A stretch of DNA of 64,000 bases from Quillaja saponaria. Its lineage: Eukaryota > Streptophyta > Magnoliopsida > Fabales > Quillajaceae. The position numbers and the translations under genes are program-made. Location of the stretch: positions 4,154,001-4,218,000 of the forward strand of contig CM055607.1 of NCBI GenBank assembly GCA_029379385.1, given 5' to 3'. Below are positions 34,201-44,483 of this stretch, in pieces. Numbering within the stretch: position 1 is the stretch's first letter; every line of letters begins with the position of its first letter. A model generated the notes under the pieces. The model was not told the origin of the DNA. It did no database searches and saw only the letters and a list, made by a program, of their open reading frames with translations.

Positions 34201-37200
34201 AAAAGAAAAAAGAATTTGTCAATGTGTGAACTCCCACATTTATGAGATTATAGGGCTTCACACTCCTTATAAGTAAATGAGTCTCTCCTCTTGTCAACAA
34301 TTGATTGGTTTTCATGAGTAAGGCTCCAACATTATATCAGAGTTAGGTCCTGACTGGCCGGGCTGCCTCATTACAACCACACCCGAAGATTGATCAACCC
34401 CAACTAAGGGTTTTACCTCACAACTCCGGATCTCCACGTTCCACATAAGGGAGTGTCAATGTGTGAACTCCCACATTTTGCTAAGGTTAGAGAGCTTCAC
34501 ACTTCTTATAAGTAAATGAACCTCTCCTCTGGTCACCAATTGATTGGTTTTCAAGAGTAAGGTGTATTAGTATATATGCACCACACAAGTTACAGGATTC
34601 CCTGGAAGTGGTGCAAAGTAATTTGTGGGAAGTCACTTAAATTGACATTAATTGCGTATATTACAAAAAAACCATAATGTACAAGGATACCCCACGTTAC
34701 CCACTGGCTTTCGGCAATAGGGTATCCATCATAGAGAGTAAACTTTGAAAGTAAAAACGGGTAAAGTAACTTTGTGTTGATTGTTTTCTAAATGTAAGTT
34801 TTCTTGTTCTGCATGTAAAAAATGAATAAATAAATCAATCAAGAAAGTCCTCAGAATGTTAAAAATAACCATGCCCTTCCTTACTTCCTTGTCCCAAGGA
34901 TTTCATCAAAATCAAATTCCAATATTAGCTGCTCCAGCCAATTTCTGGCATGAATATAGCAGTTCACATCCTAACAACAATATACCCACACACGAATAGG
35001 CCAGCTCAATATTAATGGTTTTTGTATGAAGTCTTAATTCCTAATGCTTCCATGTAGCCTTATTTTTCTTTTCAGAGGTTAAAACTTACTTTTGCTTTTA
35101 TCATCTATTTTCATTGAAGGTTCAAGCATAATAAATTGATTAAATTAGTATTTAAAATGCCTATGTGCACATGAAAAGCTCTGCTAGGCACTAGTAGACA
35201 GAAAATAAAAAGACCTAGAATAGAAAGAAAGTGATGAATATAATTCAAAAATGGATTAAAAAAAAAAATATTGTGCAGCCTTTGTCAGGGGAAGTTAAAG
35301 TAAGCCTCTTCATTGTATAGATCAATGTTAGTGGTAAACATTTGGATAGCAAACACTATAAATACACATCAGTGCCACTGCCTAGTAAACATCTGGTCAA
35401 CGGCTAAATTCTATATTATAGAGGGTGCCAGAACACAGTTTCACATTTTCTTGCAATCAGATAAAACAATAAGACTAGAATCCAGAAGCTTTAATCAATC
35501 AAGACAACAACCAATTAGTTATCCTAAAGCATAATTAGAAGGTGCCCTCCCTCACCCCATAAGTATATTTTATTAAACAACTCCCCCTCCAATTCCAAAA
35601 GAACAACCAAAAAGAATATAGAGACCCTCCACACATTGGTCGTCTGTAATAAAACATCTCAAACAGATAAACTAACTGATTTGAAATCATATTAAATTAC
35701 CAGTAAAAGAACCATATAAGAAATTTAGGAGATTTATAGATAGCTAAAAGTCAATGAACTCACCAATAATTTTAGAGGAGTTAAAAGAAAAGCATTGAAG
35801 GAAAGATACAAAGAAATGTGACAAGAGATGATACCTATGGAAAAACTCAAGTCCAGATAATGCACGTCGTGCTGATTCTCGCTTATGAGCATTAAGAAAT
35901 CCAATCATTCGACGAACCAAAGCAGTATATGCAAGACATGCACTATTTCTGACTTCCCAGTATGGTGAAGAGAAAGCACGAATGGAAACAACCATAGCCT
36001 CAGCAGAGAAACCAGATGTATCGGTGGCCAGGTTGGTGTCGTTGAAAGCAGCTCTGAGAATATTGAATGCATGTACTGTAGGAATGACACCCTCATCTCT
36101 GATCTTTGATGATATACTCGCATTTCTTTCAGTTGTCAGTGTAGATTCCATTTCTTGGGTTGATCTTGTTGATAAAGAATTACATGAGCTACTCTTTGAG
36201 CTCTCAGTTTCAATTTTATCCAATACAGATCCATTTGCTACATCTATCAGCCATCGCAATGCCTGTGGAAGGAGCTTCTTCGGTGTACCTTCTGGCTCTG
36301 AGAGAAATAGAGCGATAAATGCAGCAGGAATTCCAGCACTTCTTCTTAACAAGTCATCCACTATTTGTCCCTGAGCCACAGTTCTTTCCATAAGTTGTTC
36401 CATCCAGGATTCTGTCAACTTGCAAAGTCTGAAAAGGAGACAATCTATCTGAGAGAGTGGCCCAAGAACACTATATATAAACTGTACTATATAGTCAAAA
36501 TGAAAAAATCATTTATAATCTACTTCATTATAAAATAAACAAAGCATAAAAAATTTCACTTTTTTTAGAGGAAACTTCAAATCATTACAGAGCTCTGGTT
36601 TTTTCTTAACACATTTGAGAAATTGTGATCTTAGTGTTCTCACAATCTGCAATAAAATAGAAACAACTGACAAACAGATTCAGCCACTCTTATGAGCACG
36701 GGAAAACATTCTTGCTTAGGAACATGAAGAAGTGTGTCTGATAGAATTGACAAGGTCTGAGAACAACACCCTAAAGAGTGCTTCCTAGACGAAAGAGATG
36801 AGAAAAAAAGGAAAAAAAAAAGAGAGAGAGAAAGGAGAAGTTAAAAAAAAAAGCTGCAACTTAAATTTACCCAATTTTTTAAATGGCATGTTGTCCGATA
36901 AGATCGTGAATAAGTGTAGACACGTTTACTATCCATCAAAATAAAGTCAAAGTTGCCATATGTATGAGAATGTAGCGAGGCAGACAAAAACATAATAGGA
37001 AAACATTTGTCACTGCTTAAGAGATTAGTACTTCTCGGAGTTTTATAGGTTATTTCTCTCTATGGGAAAAACTATTGATAGATATTAGATTTTCATGTAC
37101 GATTTTATATCGTGTAGGCTGAGGTAACGGATATTTTTCCAATTCTTAACGCATGAGAAAGCAAGCTTGTTACAAGTGATAATGACTTACAAAGGCTGTG

Positions 37201-40200
37201 ATTTGAACACAAATGTTTCTAGCCTTTAAGGTGTAAAAACAAAATTCAGAGTAATCCTATTCATGAGAAGGAAAAATATACCTTGGGTCATTTGAACAAA
37301 GTAAACGGTTGCACAGAGCTGTGAATCCAGCCCTTGTCTTATCAATTGCACCATTATGTTTCATCTTCAGGAGGACTTCCAGAAAGTGGTTCCCGATTGT
37401 CTCCAGTTGTTTCAAATCAAGCATTGCACTAGATGAAACACTAGCAGAATCCAAAGAGGGTTCCCCTGAAGTCAACAAATCTAAACATGTGCCAGTGGGT
37501 AAAGGTATCTTCCTTATAATAGTTCCCAAGAGAAGACTCACCTGGAAAGAAAAATGTCACACTATTAAAGCAGCACTGTTTGTAAAAGTAACTGAATATC
37601 TGGACATATAAATCATATAAAAAAAAAAACTTCTTCTAACTAGTCCTAAGTACGAGATGAACAATAATCCATGATTTGTGTACCTATTTTCTGTGCATCA
37701 TTGTTGCATTGTAACTATTAGATTATTACCACTATATGACAAAAAACTGATGACAATGATATCTTGACTTTTCCCTTCAGCTTTTGGATTCATCGAAAAC
37801 TTATTACAACCTAATCCAAAGAACAATCTGATAAGAGTATCTACACACTATTTAAGTACCTCCTTCATGGCAAGCCAGCAACCAACCATAACGATTTGAT
37901 TAACGTCCAAAATCTTCAAACTGTTGCACTTGTGTTCTGATGAGGCTACGGGATCATACATTTCATTTGGGATCTCTAACAAGACATTATCATCATCAAC
38001 AATTTCATCCATATCTTCAGGCAGATACCAAGCATCTGCAGAAACCACCCAGAGTGCCACCGAAGTTATTCGCATGACGAGCTCCAAAAGCTTTTCTAAC
38101 AAATGTCGCATCTCTAAGATGCTAGACAGAACTAAATCAGAATTCCAGTCCAACTCCTCAAAAGTAAATCGTAGAGCAAGTAATACACCATGAACGAAGC
38201 TGTTCTTGCATGCAGCAGAAAGATCCCTCTCTCCTTCTGTTACAACACCATCTAACCAATCAATCATTGATTCTAAATACTGAATTACAGGATGCCCAGA
38301 TTTATTACTTTGATTAACCTCATTTATCAGTTCAGACTGTAAGGGGAAACATACAACATTAGCTGAAGCATCGACCAGGCATCCTACCTCCAAGACATAC
38401 TTTCTAAATATAAGTCGCAAAGTTAGAGCTCCAGCATCACTTTCTCTTACACGAGGACTGAAAACTAATTTTTTAGCCCAAGCAATTACTTTCTTGACCA
38501 TGTCCTCACTTGAAATTCCAGGAAGGGGAGTAGGAAAATGGAGTAATATGCGAAAGGAACTTTCTCTCAACCTGTCCCAACTATCAACAATTGCACCAAC
38601 TAACAACAGAGTTGAGTTAGGCGCGGTGATCCCCTTACTATAAGGATAGAGGCAGTTCTCTGGTGTAAAGGAACCAAACCCTTCTTCCAAAGATGGCACG
38701 ATAGACCAAATATTTATCATTATCTGGATAAGGTCCATCGCCATTATTTTTCTCTTATAAGGGGCAGAAGGATAGCATGAGAAAAATAAGAAACAACTTA
38801 ACCATCTCATAAAACGAAACAGATCATCTGCTCTCTGAACTACAATTTTCCTCATTCATATTTGAGGGACGCACTTCGTCACTTTTCCAATCCCCAAGAG
38901 GTTGCCAGTACCCTTGCTTATATTGTCTCTCCAAGGCTGTCCGAACCCTGGAAAAGAACTTTCTAAACAAGCTGGTCCACTTCATTTGAAACGCTGTGGA
39001 GCAACACCTCATATTCAAGGGCACAGCTTCCTTCATCAAAGTGAGCTCTAAATGGGAAGGTAGACTGGATGTCTTTGGGTTTAAGAAAAGAGATTCAGCT
39101 GCATCTACACGGAGTGACTCATCAATATGGGTCAGTGCCATAACTAGCCATTGAACAGGGACCTCGAGCTTTACCCCCTTTATGCAAACAAGAGCACAAC
39201 AATTAAGGCTTTCTGTCCCTAGTCCAGGCTCTTTCTGGTATGTTTGAGGATTCTCACACCAATCAATGTCCCCTTCAATCAAAGCAAGCGATCGAGATAC
39301 TTTCAGTAATGAAATTAGAATGGCCACTTGTTGTTCAACACTTGGTTCCATGTTAGCACGACCGAGCTCAGGATATAATAGTCCATTTTTGTCCTCGCTT
39401 GGAGCAACTGATGTAAAAGAAAGCATAGGAAATACACTATCCACATCCACTTCAAGTAAAACAGGCAGTGCGTAGGTATTCAAATTGGAACGGAGCTTTG
39501 GGACCCCAGAAGCTAGCCCGTACAAAATAGGGGGCAGGCAATGCCCCCTATAAACAGCATAGCCACTTTCAATACCATCACTGCTCCAACACTCATCACG
39601 CAAGAACTCGAGAAAACACTTGAGAAATGAAGTGGCAGCACCGCATACATCATCATCAATATATGCCTGAATCGCTTCAAATAGCAGATCAGGGTTCATA
39701 TTTAACATTGTCTTTGCTCCCAACCTCTTGGTCAGCAATGCTAAAGGAACATATCTCCCTTTACATCGTGGCCCGAGGCAGAGAAGATCTGATCCAATCT
39801 TCTGCAGGAATGACTTTATTTCCTCACCACCGTCTGACCAACGAAAGGAGGACTGAATGTCTAAGAAAAGATCAAAAATTAGATGAACTTGCTTCACTGT
39901 TTGACTCAAAGGATCTTCCAAGTTATTCCAAATGATTCTAAGTATTCGGGTCCCCATTATCTCTGGAATAGGATCGTAATTTTCTGATAGGATGGCAAGA
40001 TTCGATAATATTGATGTTTTTATCTGTTGTAAACAAATCTGCATCACAGTTAATGCATGAAAGTTGAAATGGCTGTCAATAGGATTCTCACAGTAGCTAC
40101 ATAGCTCAGGCAAAATCCCATCATATAGTATAGTCTTTATAGAGTTACCACCATAGCCATTTAAAGTGTCAAGTGATTCTGAGAATTGGACATTGAGAAC

Positions 40201-41205
40201 GGTTCTCGATACTGCAGTGAGAATCCCTCTGATCAAACAAACTCTACTCAATACAGACAGATTACATATTTCCAGATAAGCATCCCCTTCATAAGGAACT
40301 TTTGCAATTGCATTCTTAAATTTACTCTCACAGTTCAAGTCAGAATTACACGTTTTTGGTTTAAAAATACCTTCAATTATGACCAAGCCAAGCTCTGCAG
40401 GACTCAGACACACTTGGAGAGCTGCACAGAAGCTCACACCTGCAGCGACATAACAATCCCTTGAAAAAGCAGACGACTTCAAAACGCTTAAAACGACTGT
40501 TACAATCACCTCCAAAACATTAGAATCTTCTTGAACTAAATCATTCTGAGCACTATTCGAATCTATAAACTTTGATGGGAAGCGCTGAAGCAAGTAATAC
40601 AGACAAGACAGGGCCTCTTGGCACTGTTCCATGACAATAGGCGAAGGCCGAGCCTGTTCATTCGTCCCAGAAACCACACCATTCAAACTGGAAACTATGT
40701 CCCAAGCTACCAATACTGCACACTGTTCCACAACTTCGACCAAAAACCCCAACTTAGGCATACCCATCACTGACAAAGCAGCTCGAGACACACAGAACTG
40801 CTTCCCTCCACGACCATTGCCGTAATCGTAGCAGAGCTTCCGAAAACACCCACCAATCAGGGAATGAAATGTCCGACTCTTAGCCAAAACGGAGACAAGG
40901 GTTCTATGCAATGGCGTAGAATTCTCAAAAAATAAAAGCTCCAAGTAAAACCACGCTGCCTGAGAAACTGAAGCTTCATCCCCATGGAGCAACAAGTCTC
41001 CAAAAGCGGAAGCGACTCCCTTTACATGATTAACTTGGGCATAAGTGGAATTAAGAGCTGTCAGTTCCAGCAATTTAGAGTAAAATATTGAAGAAGATTG
41101 ACGGGACTGCAACTGGTTCAAGGACTCAACGTAAGAACAAGGAAAAACAACAGCGCTGTACGTATAGCGATGGCGATGCTGCAAAGCCCGCCATTTTGCT
41201 GACAT
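31250..41205 (-). CDS. THADA/TRM732 homologue (DUF2428), one apparent frameshift
   Basis: Large helical-repeat protein. Yeast Trm732 and human THADA partner an FTSJ-type methyltransferase for 2'-O-methylation of tRNA position 32. Four exons on the minus strand: 37860-41205, 37282-37541, 35835-36428, 31250-33680. They would encode about 2210 residues, similar to the Arabidopsis homologue. The DUF2428 region spans the exon 1/2 junction ([10 protein letters not shown] joined to [15 protein letters not shown]) and exon 3 ([19 protein letters not shown]). [20 protein letters not shown] is also conserved. Exon 1 has a break at about 38840: the upstream frame ends in TGA near 38824, while the downstream frame resumes at [19 protein letters not shown]. 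No intron fits there. Exon length is 2 modulo 3 short, consistent with loss of two bases (or gain of one). The rest of the gene is intact for thousands of bases, so a sequencing indel or a young null allele is more likely than an old pseudogene. Confidence 0.9.
34217..34562 (+). mobile_element. TRIM-like miniature LTR retroelement in a THADA intron
   Basis: Two direct repeats at 34217-34331 and 34454-34562 are about 85% alike. Both begin TGTCAATGTGTGAACTCCCA; the first ends in CA. Two bases after the first repeat is ATATCAGAGTTAGG, close to the TATCAGAGC core of the initiator-tRNA-Met primer binding site. Immediately before the second repeat is a purine run (AAGGGAG), as for a polypurine tract. 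The internal part is only about 120 bases and non-coding. This is the TRIM plan. The far end of the second repeat diverges over its last few bases, and no target duplication is obvious. Confidence 0.75.
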
Positions 41206-43026
41206 GCTTGATTAGATCCCAAAACAAAGCAATTGGTTTTGAACGAAGTTAAAGATTTTGAAGTGAACAATGGATTTGAAGGAGGAAAAGGAACCGGTCC
41301 TGTAATGATAATTGGGAAAGTTATGGAAGCCGAAGATTCAAATTTTGCGCTTTGAGAAATGAGACCACTCTCAAACTGAGGGAAATTAGAGAAATGAGAA
41401 CCGAGTCCGAGAGCAGAGACACGAGGACAAGGTGGCGGCTCATTTAGGCGCGTTGTCATTGGGTATGTTAGGGCATATACCATGCTTGGGCTTTTTGTTG
41501 GGAAAGGGAAAATTATGTATTGGCCCAAATCCATACTTGGGCTTCACCTTTTACTCCCATAAAAGTCAGCAGAAATTGAGTTTTTGTTGGGTTGGTCAAT
41601 AAAAGAGCCTTGTTAAGAATATAAACCAAATTACATAGATTATAGAAAAATGAAGAAGAAAATTAGAAGAAAAAAAAATTTAGAGACAATTAAAATTTGG
41701 TAAATGTTTAAGGATGAGAAATTTTGCTTTTACATATTTGGACATATCCAATAATTAAGAAATGAGACCGAGTACAAGTGAAATGAATTATTAGAAACCT
41801 ATCTATAATTATATAGAAAGAAATTTTTTTAATGATATAAATTGTTATGATTATCACCAAAACAACAATATTTTGAATCGTTACGAATAAAGTAATAGAG
41901 GAAGTGATTTCTATAGTTTAACCCCAACTAATTTGGATTACAATTAGTTTTTAAAATTGACTTTGTTTTATATATAACATTTGTAATGAGCATTATAAAA
42001 AAAAACAAGCAAGTATTGAAAAAAAAAACAGTGACTTCAACTTTATTTACCTATCATCCTTATCTTTTGTTTTTCTTTCTTATTTATATATTTTTTTTCT
42101 TTACCTAGTTATTTCATTAATTCTTAAAATATATTTTTGTTTGTTTCTTTCTTTTTTTAGCGTTTATCCAACGTGAGTCACTACTTAAGAATTTTGTGAA
42201 AAGTTGAAAAAGAGATTTTGCATATTTTTAAGTTTTGTTTATGTGGGTAAAGATTGAAAAAAGAAGAACGCCATGTAACTTGATGCCTTTCAATTTGCAT
42301 GTTTAAAGATATTTTGAAATAACAAAATAAGGAATAGAAAATAAATAAAAGAAGAAGAAAGAATAGAATGTCATACCAATTGATTCTATTTTAGATATTT
42401 TGTGAAATAATCATGTAAAAGCTTAAAAAGAAAGAAAAAGAAAAAAAAAACTATTATATCATTTGATGCTTTATAATATATATTTTTGAATTTTGTGAAA
42501 TAATTATATAAAAATTAGAAGAAAAAAATGCTAAGTACAAGTAAGAAACAAAAAGTAGTGAGAATTTGTAAAAGAAAATTGACATATTTATATAGTGTCT
42601 CAAGCATTGCAAAAAATAAAAAAATAAAGAGTGGTCATTTCACCCATAAGAGCCAAATTAAAATTTTTAAATGATAGTGAACTCGGTGATTTTTTTCCTG
42701 TAAGAAACTTAATTTGGTTTAAAAGTAACGATTAGTGCAATGTTGCAGGTTCTTAATTTCATACATGTTACTAATACCAAATGCAAAAGCATTGTTCCCT
42801 CCAGTCAGCGTTTGTATATGGACAGTTGAGAAAGAAATCAGAATTTTACTTTCTTTTATGTGCACGTTTGTACTTCACTAACAGTTTAGCTGCATGGAAT
42901 TCGTGTTCAGAGAAACTGGCAAAGGCAAAAACGAAACAAAATTTGTGTGTACTTTGTTTCTTTGAGAATGCTTACAAATAGCAAGCTGCTCCATTGAACT
43001 TACTTCGAAAGAGCAAGCAGACCAGC
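41206..43026. other. AT-rich intergenic region
   Basis: Upstream of the minus-strand THADA-like gene. Its 5' UTR and promoter should lie in the first few hundred bases, where the sequence is less AT-rich (about 41206-41460). The rest is AT-rich with purine runs and shows no gene. If the hairpin array to the right is transcribed on the plus strand, its promoter should be in the last few hundred bases, but I see no convincing TATA box. Confidence 0.55.
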
Positions 43027-43032
43027 AAGGGG

Positions 43033-43122
43033 GTTTGTAAGTGAGAGTTGAAGGAAGCTGAATCTGTAAAGCCAATAAAGATTGAAGAAGATTCAGTTTC
43101 CTCCAACATCTCACATACAAAC
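43033..43122. repeat. Hairpin 1 of the array
   Basis: Arms 43033-43065 and 43089-43122. The 5' arm starts GTTTGTAAGTGAGAG and the 3' arm ends ATCTCACATACAAAC. About 34 bases pair with roughly four mismatches or bulges. The best preserved base of stem. Confidence 0.92.
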
Positions 43123-43169
43123 ACCTTTTAAATTTTAGATACCTAAATCATTATTATACATGTATTTAA

Positions 43170-43257
43170 AGGTTATATGTGAGAATTGGAGGGAACTAAA
43201 CAGATTTTCAAGCACTAATCTGTTTAGTAGTTTCCTCCAATATCTCATTTATAACTT
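43170..43257. repeat. Hairpin 2 of the array
   Basis: Arms 43170-43206 and 43217-43257 with a loop of about 10 bases. The inner pairing of AAACAGATT with AATCTGTTT is perfect; the outer pairing includes TTGGAGG with CCTCCAA. Confidence 0.92.
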
Positions 43258-43298
43258 GTAAATTACTTTACCATCAGGTATCATATATATTTACATTT

Positions 43299-43392
43299 GA
43301 AGGTTATAAGTGAGAGTTGGAAGGGACTAAACAGATTGTCATCTGTACACTAATCTGTCTGCTAGTTTCACCGAATATCTCATCTCTGTCTT
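43299..43392. repeat. Hairpin 3 of the array
   Basis: Arms about 43299-43337 and 43351-43392. The same plan as hairpin 2, with more mismatches in the 3' arm (TTTCACCGAATATCTCAT). Confidence 0.85.
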
Positions 43393-43427
43393 GTAAATTA
43401 TGCCAAGACACCTCATCGCTTCAATTT

Positions 43428-43523
43428 TAAGAGTTGTACATGAGAGTTGGAGGAAACGAAACAAAAGAACATTATGGTAGTTATGTTTAGTTTCCTCCAA
43501 TATCTTATTTCCAACAACTAAAC
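43428..43523. repeat. Hairpin 4 of the array
   Basis: Arms about 43428-43463 and 43483-43523. The core TTGGAGGAAAC pairs with GTTTAGTTTCCTCCAA-type text nearly perfectly. Confidence 0.87.
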
Positions 43524-43539
43524 TGCAAACTATCTTAGT

Positions 43540-43618
43540 TTTAAGAATTGTACATGAAAGTTGGACGCATATAATGGTAGTTGTTATGTTTGGATTGCAC
43601 CAATATCACAAAGCTAAT
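43540..43618. repeat. Hairpin 5 of the array, degraded
   Basis: The same 5' context (TTTTAAGAATTGTACATGA) as hairpin 4, but pairing is weak. The 3' arm carries GCACCAATATCACAAAG. A decaying or diverging copy. Confidence 0.6.
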
Positions 43619-44483
43619 GCTTTAGCGTAGTTGCAGGTTTGACATACAAGCTGGTATGCAGAGAAGATGTACCATATGGGGGCAAGCTTGTAGAAGAAGA
43701 ACAATGCATTGATGAGGTATGCCTAATGAGTCACCAATGTGTTGCTAGATTACTACTAGAAACAGACTCTCTTATGAAACATATGCAGCATACTTCACAA
43801 ACGGCGAGCAAAATGGAGGATTTTGACATACCCATATATATGGCTTGATAATTTAAACATATATGGTACCTACCAATACCCACTTTCCTAGTTTCAGTAA
43901 AAGTATGCATATATATTTTTTGACAACGTCATATATATGTCAGACAGCAAACCAGTTAATTATATAAATTTTCTTAGAAGTCGGAAGCATGTATCTCACT
44001 AATGGGTCTACACGACCAGAAACCTAATGAAATTGAAGGATATGTATCTTTTACATACCACATTGATCCCATGTATACCCTAACTGAAGGAGCCTTTGTC
44101 CTGACCTGACCTTGAAGTACGTTTTACTAGTGTAAGAACTTTCCTCCCTACGCAGTATAATTGGTAGGAAGATCCATATATTCTTGTGTAGAAAAAGAAG
44201 ATGCTAAACATGCAGCTAATATTCAAGCTCAAGATTTGTCAGACAGCAGATGTTGGAAGAGGTCACAGCAAATTAGTTGATGGTTAATGACCACTAATAT
44301 CTCAGATTGGAGGCAGAAGCCAAATGACTTGAATACCATCAAATATGAAAAAGGACATGCAAATTTAAAACCAATGCGAGCTGACAGTAATATTCATGAC
44401 CAATTTACCAACTCGCCAATTGGCGGACACAATCACACAAGACATAGCCAGAATCTTGATAAAATGGGACAATCACATACTGT
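43619..44483. other. Spacer downstream of the hairpin array, 3' flank of CUL3
   Basis: A plus-strand open stretch at 43639-43848 lacks an ATG at its start and matches nothing I know. A CAG before it and a GTATGC after GATGAG could be splice sites of a non-coding host transcript for the hairpins. The right part is the CUL3 3' UTR side. Confidence 0.4.

Larger units (their letters stand above)
43027..43618 (+). ncRNA. Five tandem imperfect hairpins: candidate MIRNA/siRNA cluster
   Basis: Five successive inverted repeats, each about 80-100 bases, recur with a period of about 112-137 bases. Each 5' arm carries a form of GAGAGTTGGAGGAAACTAAA and each 3' arm a form of TTTAGTTTCCTCCAATATCT, pairing over 25-35 bases with a few mismatches and one or two bulges. 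Loops are short (about 10-25 bases). Arms are conserved between units while loops and spacers vary, as expected of MIRNA genes multiplied by tandem duplication. The reverse strand folds equally well, so the transcribed strand is open. I do not recognise the arms as a known family. The GATATTGG core on the opposite strand resembles the miR171/miR479 group over part of its length only. Hairpin structure is seen directly; small-RNA production is inference. Confidence 0.55.

Noticed and set aside
35982..36374. 130-codon frame antisense to the THADA-like gene
   Set aside because: A shadow of a conserved exon in the opposite strand.
42878..43120. Minus-strand frame reading through hairpin 1
   Set aside because: The frame ends in the hairpin arm and its protein has no domain. 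The inverted-repeat structure explains the sequence better.
43639..43848. Open frame just after the hairpin array
   Set aside because: It does not begin with ATG and matches no family I know. I considered a secreted-peptide precursor but found no signal peptide or peptide motif.
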